This document shows positions 9,566 through 18,614 of a stretch of DNA of 53,061 nt, piece by piece. The position numbers and the translations under genes were made by a program. The stretch's first letter is position 1. Each line of letters begins with the position of its first letter. This stretch comes from JBQTII01 sp052387905 (GTDB taxonomy: Bacteria > Actinomycetota > Actinomycetes > Sporichthyales > Sporichthyaceae): positions 1 through 53,061 of the forward strand of contig JBQTIR010000029.1 in NCBI GenBank assembly GCA_052387905.1, in the 5' to 3' direction. The notes under the pieces are model-generated. The model was not told the origin of the DNA, ran no database searches, and was given only the letters and a program-made list of their open reading frames with translations.

Positions 9566-11005
9566 ATGCGCCGAGCCAAGATCATTGCGACGCTGGGTCC
9601 GGCCACCGACAGCCTGGAGCAGATCGCGGCGCTGGTGGCCGCCGGGATGGACGTCGCGCGGTTCAACCTCAGCCACGGCAGCTACGCCGAGCACGAGGCC
9701 CGCTACGCCCGGGTGCGCCAAGCCTCGGACAACGCGGGTCGCGCGGTCGCGGTGCTCGTCGACCTGCAGGGCCCAAAGATCCGCCTGGGCACCTTCGCCG
9801 CCGGGCCGGTGATGCTGGAGCAGGGTGCGCCGTTCACCGTCACCACGCGGGACGTCCCCGGGGATGCGTCGATCGCGTCCACGACCTATGCCGGCCTGCC
9901 GCGCGATTGCGAATCCGGTGACCGGATCCTGATCGATGACGGCCGCCTGGCGCTCGAGGTGATTAGCGTCGCCGGTACCGAGGTCTACACCCGGGTCATC
10001 GACGGCGGGCTGGTCAGCAACCACAAGGGGATCAACCTGCCCGGCGTCGCCGTCGGTGTCCCGGCTCTGAGCGCGAAGGACATCGAGGACCTGCGTTGGG
10101 CACTGCACCTGCGCGCGGACCTGATCGCTCTCTCGTTCGTGCGCGACGCCGCCGATGCCGACGCGGTACGGGCGATCATGGACGCCGAAGGAGTGCGCCT
10201 GCCGGTGATCGCCAAGGTGGAGAAGCCCCAGGCGGTGGAGAACATCACCGAGATCGTCGACGCCTTCGACGGCCTGATGGTGGCCCGCGGAGATCTGGGA
10301 GTGGAGCTGCCCGCCGAACAGGTTCCGATGGTCCAGAAGTGGTCGATCCTGGCAGCCCGGATGAAGGCCAAGCCGGTCATCGTCGCCACTCAGATGCTGG
10401 ATTCGATGATCGATGACCCGCGGCCCACCCGTGCCGAGACCTCCGACGTCGCCAACGCCGTGCTCGACGGCGCCGACGCGGTGATGCTCTCGGGGGAGAC
10501 CAGCGTCGGCAAGCACCCGATCACGGCCGTGCGCACAATGGCCCGGATCGCGGAGACCGTCGAGGGTCAGACATTGCTGAACCTGACGCCGGCGCTGGGC
10601 CCGACGCAGACCGTCGGCGGAGCCATCGCCCGGGCCGCAGCTGAGGTCGGAGAGGCGGTGGAGGCGAAGTTCCTGGTCGCCTTCACCACCAGCGGCGACA
10701 CCGCGCGCCGGCTGGCCCGCTACCGCTCACCGATCCCGATCCTGGCCTTCACCCCGACCCCGGCGGTGCGCAACCAGCTCGCCCTGACCTGGGGGGTCGA
10801 GACCTTCCTGGTGGAGGCCGTGCAGCACACCGACGAGATGGTGAAGCAGGTCGACGCGGCGCTGTTGGATCTGGGCCGCTGCGGGGTAGGGGACCGCATC
10901 GTCATCGTCGCGGGCTCTCCGCCGAACATCCCCGGCTCGACCAACGCGATGCGCGTGCACCGGATGGGTGACGCGGTCGGACTGATTGTCCCTGCCTACG
11001 GCTGA
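9566..11005 (+). CDS. pyk: Pyruvate kinase
   Basis: Last step of glycolysis: phosphoenolpyruvate plus ADP to pyruvate plus ATP. 479 residues, a full-length bacterial enzyme. Visible: RFNLSHGS near residue 32, the active-site signature VIAKVEKPQA with K217 and metal ligand E219, ARGDLGVELP with D243, ATQMLDSMI, and a C-terminal allosteric domain ending near IVAGSPPNIPGSTN. It follows gltD by only 12 nt without a strong Shine-Dalgarno sequence, so it is probably read through from the glt promoter. The link could couple glutamate synthesis to carbon flux; that is inference. Confidence 0.96.
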   Translation: MRRAKIIATLGPATDSLEQIAALVAAGMDVARFNLSHGSYAEHEARYARVRQASDNAGRAVAVLVDLQGPKIRLGTFAAGPVMLEQGAPFTVTTRDVPGDASIASTTYAGLPRDCESGDRILIDDGRLALEVISVAGTEVYTRVIDGGLVSNHKGINLPGVAVGVPALSAKDIEDLRWALHLRADLIALSFVRDAADADAVRAIMDAEGVRLPVIAKVEKPQAVENITEIVDAFDGLMVARGDLGVELPAEQVPMVQKWSILAARMKAKPVIVATQMLDSMIDDPRPTRAETSDVANAVLDGADAVMLSGETSVGKHPITAVRTMARIAETVEGQTLLNLTPALGPTQTVGGAIARAAAEVGEAVEAKFLVAFTTSGDTARRLARYRSPIPILAFTPTPAVRNQLALTWGVETFLVEAVQHTDEMVKQVDAALLDLGRCGVGDRIVIVAGSPPNIPGSTNAMRVHRMGDAVGLIVPAYG

Positions 11006-11010
11006 GCTGG

Positions 11011-11036
11011 GTCACGAATAGTGACTGGCCATCACT
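11011..11036. promoter_or_regulatory. Stacked TCAC/GTGA half-sites downstream of pyk, upstream of the secreted-protein gene
   Basis: GTCAC-N5-GTGAC (11011-11025) overlaps AGTGA-N7-TCACT (11020-11036), giving three alternating TCAC/GTGA half-sites. The arrangement resembles CRP/FNR-type operators (TGTGA-N6-TCACA), but the spacer is one base longer. The sequence just after it is AT-richer than its surroundings, as expected for a promoter. The repeats are seen directly; a regulatory role is inferred. Confidence 0.35.
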
Positions 11037-11196
11037 CGAAAGGGTTTACTCATTCGGACCAAGACAACACGGAGTAATCGGACAGGTCCCCGATTCGGCG
11101 TAACCAGCAGTGAGGGTCGCAGGCGACTGGACCCGGGAGTCGCTCAAGTTCTCGTAGCGAATCCCGGGTCGCCGCACCTGACCGGAGGGCTGCCCC

Positions 11197-13461
11197 GTGC
11201 GTCCTGTACGCCATCGACGACCCCGACCCATCCATCGCGCTGCACGCCGCGGACTTGGCTTTGTTGCCGCCGGCACCGCTGCGGTCCTGGTGTCGACCCT
11301 GACGGGCGGTGCGCTTGCCCAAGCCGACCCGGCACCGGCCGCGCCGCCGTCCGCGCTGGAGCGGGCCGCCGAGCACCCGGCCTACGCCAAGGTTTTTGCC
11401 GATGTCCCGGATGAGGTGGACCTGGAGCCGCTGCTCGAGGCAGTGCGCCGAACCATCGGTTCTGCCGAGGACGCCGTTGAGGCTCTTCGCGCGATTGCCG
11501 AGATCGTCCTCGCTGATGTCAGCGGGTTCGCCGAGGGGCTGCCTGAGCTTCTCGAGGATCTCCAGGACGACCCGGCGGGAGCAGTGGAGGTGCTGCAGGC
11601 GGCATTGCTCGCCCAGCAGGCGGATCTCCTCCTCGCCGGTCTTCCGGCGGTACTCGACTTGCTCTCGGCGATCGTTGCTCCCAGTTGCTACACACTGGGC
11701 GCGCTCTCGGCTGCTCTGCCGGCCCAGACCGGTGTCCTGCCGATCAACGCCGAGCTCTTCGGTCCGCTCGCCCCGGCGGTCGAGCAACTCGACCGCGGAG
11801 TCTCCGACGCCGTGTACAACCTCTACGTCGACCTCTTCGCCCAATTGCTCGGTGGTGGCCCGGAGCTTCCCGAGGTTCCCGAGCTTCCGGCGGAGCTGCC
11901 GGTGCCGGCGCCCACTGGCCTGCTCACCGTCGCCCAGACCCTGCTGAGCATCTTCAAGGTCGACGTCGATACCACCTACTACTCCGAGGGTGCCGACCCG
12001 GTCACGCGCAGCCACCCTGGCCTGCTGAACCTGCCGGTCCTGCTCGATGTGGACCAGCGCACCGGCATCGATCTGTGTGCCCTCACCACGCTGGACCTCG
12101 GATCGCTGGTGGACCCGGAGGGCCTCACCGCACTCGAGCTCGGCCAGACGGTCGGCCGGGTGCCGCTGCGGAACAAGGCACTCTCGGTGGATCTGAATGC
12201 CAAGGCTCTGTTCGGCGCACTGCAGTTCGGCTTCGCGACCAAAGACACCGTTGTCCCGACGATCGTCGAGTCGACCGCTGATCTGTCGCTGGCCGGATTG
12301 GCCTCTACCTACCTCCAGGGCGCTATCGACACGACTCTCACGCAGCCGGGCGACACCTTCGCCCAGACGTTGAACCTCGCCGGTGCTGCCGGCAATCGGG
12401 TATCGGTCGTCGACCCGCCCTCGAGCTACCGCGCCGAGGTTGCACTGGCCGGCGGCGAGGGCGGGAATGGCCTGCAGTACACCTACTCCGGTGCGCAGCA
12501 GGCGGAAACCTTCGCCTTCGAGCAGTTCCTGGGCACCCTGACCCAGGGGGTGAAGCACACTCCAGCCGCCACGGACCTGTCGTACTGCGGCTCGCTGCGA
12601 GGATTCTGCAGCAACCAGCCCGGCGTCGACCCGGCCGCGGGGACGCATTCGGTGCACCTGCGGGCGAGCGAGATCGTCCGGGTCGAGGAGAAGTCCATCG
12701 CTCCCACGGCCTGCTCCTTGCTGGGAGGGCTGGTCCGAGTTGCGTGCGGTCAGGCTGATGTGACGGCGCAACAGTTCAACCTCGGCGCGAAGATTCCCAC
12801 CGCGGCGAGTACCGCGGGCTATGCGTGGGTCGACACCAACGATTCCGAGGTGGTCGGCAGCATCCAGACTCCGCTGCTGGGGATCGTCGCCGCGTTGCCC
12901 GCCGGTTTCAAGGCTCAGGATCGGCTTGCCACCTGGACCGGAACTGGGACCGCTCCGGCGGATTCGAAGTTTGGCACCGTGACGTGCCCGACGAACACCT
13001 CGGTGTTCACGCTGGCCAACACGGCGCTGGTGGGTGGGTTCGGCCTCAACCGGTACTTCTGCTCGATCCCGCCGGTCAACATCACGTCCGGGTTCGGGGC
13101 GTCGATCCCGACGATCAGCCCGAGCGCGCCGACGGCGACGACCACGATCCTGACGGCGAACCCACGCACTTGGACGGGTGCACCGAATGCACCGACGTTC
13201 AGCTACCAATGGCAGCGGTGCGCTACCGCTGACACCACCACCTGCGTCGACATCGTGGGGGCGAGCGGGCCGAGCACGATGTACACGATCCAACCGGCGG
13301 ACCGCGCGTCACGGATCCGGGTCAAGGTGACCGGAACCAACCTGGACGGGACGGGGATCGCCTTCTCCAACCCGACCGGCGTGGTGCCGGGTACCCCGCC
13401 GCCGCCAGCAGTGACGGGCCTGTCCGAGGCTCCCGCCGCCGGCCCCCTGATGCTCTTCTGA
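11197..13461 (+). CDS. Large secreted protein with C-terminal Ig-like domain, function unknown
   Basis: 754 residues. The start is GTG 11197 with GGAGGG at 11184-11189, seven bases upstream. The N-terminus is strongly basic (RHRRPRP, then ARRGLGF, which could serve as a Tat twin-arginine motif), followed by a hydrophobic stretch and likely cleavage after GALAQA. The mature N-terminal part (about 45-250) is helical and Leu/Ala/Glu-rich; the middle (about 260-620) is beta-type with a few paired cysteines. The end (about 640-735) is an Ig-like repeat of the TW-G-P-YQWQRC...C type common in actinobacterial surface proteins. No catalytic motif was recognised, and there is no sorting signal or C-terminal membrane helix, so it is probably exported and released or loosely wall-associated. 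It is followed by a strong hairpin. Confidence 0.75.
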   Translation: MRPVRHRRPRPIHRAARRGLGFVAAGTAAVLVSTLTGGALAQADPAPAAPPSALERAAEHPAYAKVFADVPDEVDLEPLLEAVRRTIGSAEDAVEALRAIAEIVLADVSGFAEGLPELLEDLQDDPAGAVEVLQAALLAQQADLLLAGLPAVLDLLSAIVAPSCYTLGALSAALPAQTGVLPINAELFGPLAPAVEQLDRGVSDAVYNLYVDLFAQLLGGGPELPEVPELPAELPVPAPTGLLTVAQTLLSIFKVDVDTTYYSEGADPVTRSHPGLLNLPVLLDVDQRTGIDLCALTTLDLGSLVDPEGLTALELGQTVGRVPLRNKALSVDLNAKALFGALQFGFATKDTVVPTIVESTADLSLAGLASTYLQGAIDTTLTQPGDTFAQTLNLAGAAGNRVSVVDPPSSYRAEVALAGGEGGNGLQYTYSGAQQAETFAFEQFLGTLTQGVKHTPAATDLSYCGSLRGFCSNQPGVDPAAGTHSVHLRASEIVRVEEKSIAPTACSLLGGLVRVACGQADVTAQQFNLGAKIPTAASTAGYAWVDTNDSEVVGSIQTPLLGIVAALPAGFKAQDRLATWTGTGTAPADSKFGTVTCPTNTSVFTLANTALVGGFGLNRYFCSIPPVNITSGFGASIPTISPSAPTATTTILTANPRTWTGAPNAPTFSYQWQRCATADTTTCVDIVGASGPSTMYTIQPADRASRIRVKVTGTNLDGTGIAFSNPTGVVPGTPPPPAVTGLSEAPAAGPLMLF

Positions 13462-13478
13462 GCGTGCGCTGATTCATC

Positions 13479-13513
13479 GCTGCCCCGGTCCGCCCTGTGC
13501 GGGCCGGGGCAGC
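13479..13513 (+). terminator. Strong hairpin terminator after the secreted-protein gene
   Basis: A 15-bp stem with one G-T pair (GCTGCCCCGGTCCGC against GCGGGCCGGGGCAGC) and loop CCTGT begins 17 bases after the stop. No U-tract follows, which is usual in very GC-rich actinomycetes. It separates the secreted-protein gene from the cyclic-nucleotide operon. Confidence 0.7.
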
Positions 13514-13542
13514 GGCATGTGCCGAGCCGCTACTCTGCCGCC

Positions 13543-14019
13543 ATGGACGAGGTTCTGGCGCACTGTCAGGGACTGCCGAATCATGAGTTCGCGGCGGGGG
13601 AGGACCTGCTCGCCGAAGGTGCCAGGACGGGGCAGATCCACGTGCTGGTGTCTGGGATCGTCGGGATCGAGTCCGGCGGCGTCTTGATCAAACGGGTGTC
13701 CGAACCGGGCTCCTTTTTGGGCGAGATCTCCGCCCTGCTCGGTACGACGCACTCGGCACGTGTGGTCGCGATCGAACCCACCGTCACCAAGATGATGTCC
13801 GGCGATGCGATCACCGCGAACCCCGAGATCCTGCTGGGGATGGCGAAGCTTCTCGCTGCCCGCCTGCACGCGATGACGGGTTACCTCGTGGATCTGCGGG
13901 AGCAGTACGCGGACTCGGGCGGGCACCTGTCGGTGATGGCCGAGGTGCTCTCCGAACTCAGCGCGGCCCGTCCGGTGACGATCACGCCCGGTTCCGCTCG
14001 TGATGACTACGACCACTGA
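13543..14019 (+). CDS. Stand-alone cyclic-nucleotide-binding (cNMP) domain protein
   Basis: 158 residues from ATG 13543; a GTG at 13519 would add eight residues but lies only six bases past the terminator hairpin. The protein is one cNMP-binding beta-barrel: FAAGEDLLAEGARTGQIHVLVSG at the start, then the phosphate-binding cassette PGSFLGEISALLGTTHSARV with the conserved Gly-Glu and Ser-Ala-Arg. It ends with a C-terminal helix. There is no helix-turn-helix, kinase or channel segment, so it cannot act as CRP does; it would bind a cyclic nucleotide and pass the signal to a partner. It is 12 nt from the metallophosphoesterase gene, which overlaps the cyclase gene. Confidence 0.85.
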   Translation: MDEVLAHCQGLPNHEFAAGEDLLAEGARTGQIHVLVSGIVGIESGGVLIKRVSEPGSFLGEISALLGTTHSARVVAIEPTVTKMMSGDAITANPEILLGMAKLLAARLHAMTGYLVDLREQYADSGGHLSVMAEVLSELSAARPVTITPGSARDDYDH

Positions 14020-14031
14020 GCGCAGCCGCAG

Positions 14032-14754
14032 ATGAAGCTGCTGCTGGTCTCCGATCTGCATTACACGTTGCGGCACTACGACTGGGTGCTGGAACGCGCT
14101 CCGCACTACGACGCCGTCGTGCTTGCCGGCGATCAACTCTCGGTGGCGGCGCCGGTGGCGATCGAGGCGCAGATCGCCGCGGTCCGCGCCACCGTCCGCA
14201 AGCTGGCGACGTTGACCAAGGTGTTCATGTGCTCGGGCAATCACGATCTGAACGCCCTCAACGCGGCGGGAGAGAAGACCGCGGACTGGCTCGATGCCCT
14301 CGATGATGCCGGCGTGGTGAGCGATGGCTCCTCCGCCGTGGTCGGCGACACCCTGATCACGGTCCTGCCCTGGTGGGACGGACCGATCGCGCGGGTGGAC
14401 TCCGAAGCGCATCTGGATGCCACGGATCGCGCGGTGGCGCAGCGCTGGATCTGGGTCTACCACTCCCCGCCGACCTCGATGCTGAGCTGGACCGGCTCGC
14501 GGCACTACGGCGATCCCACCGTCGCGGAGTGGATCACGAGATGGTCACCCGACGCCGTGCTGTGCGGTCACATCCACCAGGCGCCATTCGCCCCGGACGG
14601 CTCGTGGGTGGACCGGATCGACGGCACCTGGGTGTTCAACCCGGGTAAGCAGACCGGCCCGGTACCGACCTCGGTCGAGATCGACCTCAGCGCGGGGGCG
14701 GCGCGCTGGTCCTCGATGACCGGCGTCGAGGAGCGGATTCTCCTGCCGACATGA
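14032..14754 (+). CDS. Calcineurin-like metallophosphoesterase (candidate cyclic-nucleotide phosphodiesterase)
   Basis: 240 residues with the full dinuclear-metal motif set: SDLH (D8, H10), AGDQ (D34), GNHD (about 70-73), YHSPP (His) and CGHIHQ near the C-terminus. No signal peptide, so cytoplasmic. The fold includes class III cAMP phosphodiesterases such as Rv0805/CpdA but also many other phosphatases, so the substrate cannot be read from sequence. Position is the main clue: it lies between a cNMP-binding protein and a protein with two cyclase domains, overlapping the latter by four bases (ATGA). A cAMP-hydrolysing role is therefore a reasonable inference. Confidence 0.8.
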   Translation: MKLLLVSDLHYTLRHYDWVLERAPHYDAVVLAGDQLSVAAPVAIEAQIAAVRATVRKLATLTKVFMCSGNHDLNALNAAGEKTADWLDALDDAGVVSDGSSAVVGDTLITVLPWWDGPIARVDSEAHLDATDRAVAQRWIWVYHSPPTSMLSWTGSRHYGDPTVAEWITRWSPDAVLCGHIHQAPFAPDGSWVDRIDGTWVFNPGKQTGPVPTSVEIDLSAGAARWSSMTGVEERILLPT

Positions 14755-17700
14755 GTGTGGGTGGTGGGGAGGGGACCAAGGGGTGGATCGACCGCGAGGT
14801 GTCGACCTCACGGGTGTTCGACGCCTACGTACCGCGCCTGGTCCTGCATCACCTGGCTCGCGAACCGTTCCATCCTGTTTGCACCATCGAGGGCACGATG
14901 CTCTTCGCGGACCTCTCGGGGTTCACCGCATTGTCGGAGAAGTTACAGCGCCGTGGTTCCGAAGGTGCGGAACTGCTCGTCAGCACCGTCAACGGGGTTT
15001 TCGAGAATCTGCTGCGCATCGCCTACGACAACGGCGGATCCCTGATCAAGTTCGGCGGTGACGCGCTGCTGATCTTCTTCGATGGGCCCTCGCACCCGGC
15101 ACGCGGCGCCCGTGCAGCGTTCCGGATGCGGGAGCGGCTGCGCACGGTGGGCAAGCTCGAGGTGTCCGGGACCCGCGGCGTGCTGCGCATGACGGTCGGT
15201 TGCCACAGTGACGAGTTCCATTTCGTCCTGGCGGGCGAGTCCCACCTCGAACATCTGGTGCTCGGCTCGGGGGCGAAGGGGATCGTCGAGACCGAGGGGC
15301 TGGCCGAGAATGGCCAGATCATCGTGAGCGCGACGACGGCCGCCGCCCTGCCATCCGCCTCCCTCGGTGAGATCGTCGGCGACACCGGTGCCCGATTGCT
15401 CAAGCGCGACCCGCTCGACAGCGATCGAGCTCCCACGGAGGAGATTCCCCGCCCACCGACCGAGCTGGTCGGGCGCGCGCTCTCGACCGCGGTGCGGGCC
15501 CACGTGCTCGGGGGCAAGGCAGCCCCCGAGCACCGCCTGGCCTGCGTCGCGTTCCTGCAGTTCACCGGCACCAATGCCCTCATCGAGGCCGAGGGCATCG
15601 AGGTCGCTGCTGCGGCCGTGCACGAACTCGTCGTCGCCGCGCAGATTGCCGCGGACGCCTGGGAGATCTGCTTCTTGGACTCCGACATCGACGCCGATGG
15701 CGGCAAGTTGCTGTTCACCGCCGGCGCCCCGCGCGTGGTCGGTGACGATGAGGAACGCATGTTGCTGGCGCTCCGGCAGATTCTCGATTCCCGGTCCGCG
15801 AGCGAAATCGGCGACCGGATCCAGGTGCGCATCGGCGTCAACCGCGGCCCGGTCTTCACCGGGGAGATCGGCCCGTACTACCGCCGCTCCTACATCGTCA
15901 TGGGTGACACCACGAACCTGGCCGCTCGCGTGATGGGCAAGTCCGCGCCGGGGACGCTGTGGGCGACCCCGGGGATCCTGGAACGGTCCACGACGCGTTT
16001 CGACACCGTTGCCCTGGAACCGTTCGCGGCCAAGGGCAAGGCCACACTGGTGCAGGCCTACCAGGTCGGCGACGCGCAACGCGCCGCGGCGCAGGCCGGC
16101 GACGCCCGCGAACGGCTCGCGTTGGTCGGTCGCGATACCGAGGTCGCTCTGCTCGACGAACTGCTCAGTGGTCTGGCTGCTCGGGGCGGCGGCGGCGCCG
16201 CCGCGTTGGTCGGCGAGGCGGGCGTCGGCAAGACCCGGCTGCTGGAGCGGGTACGTGAGCTGGCCGGCGTCCTCAGTCACGACGCCGGGGTGCGGTGGGC
16301 GCGGGCGGTCTGCGAAGCGCAGACCGCGGCCACGCCCTACGGTCCCTGGCAGGCCTTGCTGCCCGCCCTACTGGATCTGGCGCCGGCGACGACACCCGCG
16401 CAGGCGTACGCCGTCGTCGAGGCGCGGTGCGGCGGGACGGACCTCGCGCCGTGGGCTCCCCTGATCGCCGACGTGCTCGGGCATGACGCCGCGCCGACCC
16501 CGGAGGTCGCGGCGCTGTCCCCGGAGTTCCGTCGCGCCCGCCTGCACGACGTGCTGTGGCGATTTCTCGCCCCCGAGCGGGGCCGCAAGACCCTGCTGGA
16601 GATCGACAACGCGCACCTGCTCGATGAGGGGTCGGCGGCCCTGGTCAGTGCGTTGGTGGCGCAGCTGTCCCGGCTGCCCTGGGTGGTGGTGCTCGCCGGT
16701 CGTCGCGGGGGCGTCGAATGTTCCGACGTGCCACGCCTGGAGCTCGGTCCGCTACCTCGCGAGGACGCTGTCGAGTTGGCGCACGCGGCCACCGACGTCG
16801 CGCCGTTGCCGCCGCACGTCGTGGCGGAAGCGGTGACCCGCTCCGGGGGGAACCCGCAGTTCCTCCTCGACCTGCTCGACGCCGCCGCCGTCGGCGGCGG
16901 GGAGCTGCCCGAGTCCGCCGCCGCTGCGGCAATGACGGTCATCGATGCGCTGGCGCCCTCGGACCGCACCCTGGTGCGACGGTTCAGTGTGCTGGGCACC
17001 AGCTTTCACCCTGACCAGCTGTCGGCATTGGGGCTCGACGTCGACGCCGTGAAGTGGGCCCGGCTAGAGCCGATCTTCGACACCGATCAGAGCGGCCGAG
17101 TCCGCTTCCGTCGCACTGCTGTCGCGGAGGCGGCGTATGCGGGGTTGCCGTTCGGGCTTCGACGGGCGTTGCATGCCGAGATCGCGGCGGCGCTCGAGGC
17201 TGAGGCCGGCGCAGGGGGGAGGCCGGACCCCGCCGCGCTCGCTCGTCACCATCGCTGCGCCGGGGCCCACGAGGCTGCGCTGCCCTACACCGTGGCTGCC
17301 GCCGAGCGCTCCCTGCAACGTGGCGCCGCCGCCGACGCCGCCCGCCTGTTCCGTGAGGCGCTGGACTCGGCGCGCAAGCTCCGTCAGAGCGGTGCGGAGC
17401 TGGCCCCGATCTTCGACGGACTGGGGGTCGCGTTGCGGCGGGCCGGGGAGGGGCACGCCGCCGAGGCGGTGTACCGCCAGGCCCGGGCTCACACCGTGGA
17501 CCCGATTCGCCGGGCGGAACTGTATTTCCGCCAGGCTCGTCTCGCCCACCGCGAGGGGCGCTACTCGATGAGCGTGCGGACCGCGCGGGCAGGACGTCGG
17601 GGGCTGGACGGTGCGGATGATCCGGCGGCGATCGCATGGCGTGCGCGGCTGCTCAGCAACGAGGGCGCCGACCGATTGCGCCAGGGTCGGTTGCGCGAGG

Positions 17701-18614
17701 CCGACATGCTGTTCCGCGGTGCGTTGAGCGAGGCGCTGCGCACCGGTAGCGGCGAGGATGCCCCGCCGGTGGCGCAGCGAGCCGTGGCGCACGCCAGTTA
17801 CCTGCTGGACTGGACCCTCGTCGAATGCGGCCGGCCGGCCGACGCCGGGTACTCGGCCCGCGCCCGTGAGATCTATACCCGTCTCGGTGACCTGGAAGAT
17901 CTGGCCAACGTCGAGAACAACCTGGGCATGTTCGCCTACTGGGATGGGCGCTGGGACGATGCGGTTGCCCACTACCGGGAGGCCGCCGCGATCTCCGAGC
18001 GCATCGGCGATGTGATGGGCGTCGGCTTCGGGGACTGCAACATCGGGGAGGTCCTGGCCGATCAGGGTCGCTGGGACGAGGCCGAGGCCGCCCTGACGCG
18101 AGCACTGCGTGCGTGGCGATCTGTCGGCGACGAAGCCGGCGGAAGCTTCGCCCGGATGCTGCTGGGGCGTGCTCTGGCCCGGGCAGGTCGGCATCAGGAG
18201 GGGCTGGACTTGCTGGCGGCCGCCGCCGGCGGATTGGCGGGTGACGCGTTGGACCCGGACGACGGCGTGCTCGCCCAGTGCTACTTGGCCGAAGCCCACG
18301 CCTACGCCGGGAGCGGAGATCAGGCTCGCGCTGTCCTGGCGGGGATCGACGCGGGGGTGCCGACCCGCCAGCGCGCCCTGGCGGCGCGGGTGCGCGCGGT
18401 CGCCCTAGCCCCGGACCGCGGCGCGGTGATCGGTGGGCTCGCCGAGGCCGTCGCACTCGGCCGGGAGCTCAAGGCCGACCACGACGTCGCGACCGCGGCC
18501 GACGCGCTGATTGTGCTGGGTGCCGATCCGGACGGACAGCTCGCCAGCGCGCTCGCTGAGTTGTCCACGCGGCTCGGCATCGTCGCCTATCCCGTGCTGC
18601 CTACGCTGCGCTGA
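14751..18614 (+). CDS. Tandem class III nucleotide cyclase - AAA/STAND ATPase - TPR signalling protein
   Basis: 1287 residues, no signal peptide. Cyclase domain 1 (about 40-220) has FADLSGFTALSEKL with metal-type D54, and IKFGGDALLIFF with K100 and D104. Cyclase domain 2 (about 260-430) has Q270 where the first metal Asp belongs (AFLQFTG) but keeps NLAARV (N389, R393), the transition-state pair, and K319. The two domains therefore look complementary, as in mammalian soluble adenylyl cyclase, which has the same cyclase-cyclase-ATPase-helical-repeat order. A P-loop ATPase follows: Walker A GEAGVGKT (488-495) and a Walker B-like segment EIDNAHLLD (617-625). The last ~450 residues are TPR-like helical repeats. 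ATP to cAMP is the likely reaction, gated by the ATPase/TPR part. It ends flush against the convergent gene at 18615. Confidence 0.85.
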   Translation: MSVGGGEGTKGWIDREVSTSRVFDAYVPRLVLHHLAREPFHPVCTIEGTMLFADLSGFTALSEKLQRRGSEGAELLVSTVNGVFENLLRIAYDNGGSLIKFGGDALLIFFDGPSHPARGARAAFRMRERLRTVGKLEVSGTRGVLRMTVGCHSDEFHFVLAGESHLEHLVLGSGAKGIVETEGLAENGQIIVSATTAAALPSASLGEIVGDTGARLLKRDPLDSDRAPTEEIPRPPTELVGRALSTAVRAHVLGGKAAPEHRLACVAFLQFTGTNALIEAEGIEVAAAAVHELVVAAQIAADAWEICFLDSDIDADGGKLLFTAGAPRVVGDDEERMLLALRQILDSRSASEIGDRIQVRIGVNRGPVFTGEIGPYYRRSYIVMGDTTNLAARVMGKSAPGTLWATPGILERSTTRFDTVALEPFAAKGKATLVQAYQVGDAQRAAAQAGDARERLALVGRDTEVALLDELLSGLAARGGGGAAALVGEAGVGKTRLLERVRELAGVLSHDAGVRWARAVCEAQTAATPYGPWQALLPALLDLAPATTPAQAYAVVEARCGGTDLAPWAPLIADVLGHDAAPTPEVAALSPEFRRARLHDVLWRFLAPERGRKTLLEIDNAHLLDEGSAALVSALVAQLSRLPWVVVLAGRRGGVECSDVPRLELGPLPREDAVELAHAATDVAPLPPHVVAEAVTRSGGNPQFLLDLLDAAAVGGGELPESAAAAAMTVIDALAPSDRTLVRRFSVLGTSFHPDQLSALGLDVDAVKWARLEPIFDTDQSGRVRFRRTAVAEAAYAGLPFGLRRALHAEIAAALEAEAGAGGRPDPAALARHHRCAGAHEAALPYTVAAAERSLQRGAAADAARLFREALDSARKLRQSGAELAPIFDGLGVALRRAGEGHAAEAVYRQARAHTVDPIRRAELYFRQARLAHREGRYSMSVRTARAGRRGLDGADDPAAIAWRARLLSNEGADRLRQGRLREADMLFRGALSEALRTGSGEDAPPVAQRAVAHASYLLDWTLVECGRPADAGYSARAREIYTRLGDLEDLANVENNLGMFAYWDGRWDDAVAHYREAAAISERIGDVMGVGFGDCNIGEVLADQGRWDEAEAALTRALRAWRSVGDEAGGSFARMLLGRALARAGRHQEGLDLLAAAAGGLAGDALDPDDGVLAQCYLAEAHAYAGSGDQARAVLAGIDAGVPTRQRALAARVRAVALAPDRGAVIGGLAEAVALGRELKADHDVATAADALIVLGADPDGQLASALAELSTRLGIVAYPVLPTLR

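Noticed and set aside
3370..10516. Very long minus-strand open frames opposite gltB, gltD and pyk (for example 8060-10516)
   Set aside because: They are antisense shadows typical of high-GC DNA; the plus-strand proteins have clear motifs and full length.
11050..13293. 747-residue minus-strand open frame opposite the secreted protein
   Set aside because: The plus-strand protein has a good ribosome site, signal peptide and Ig-like domain; the antisense frame has none of these.
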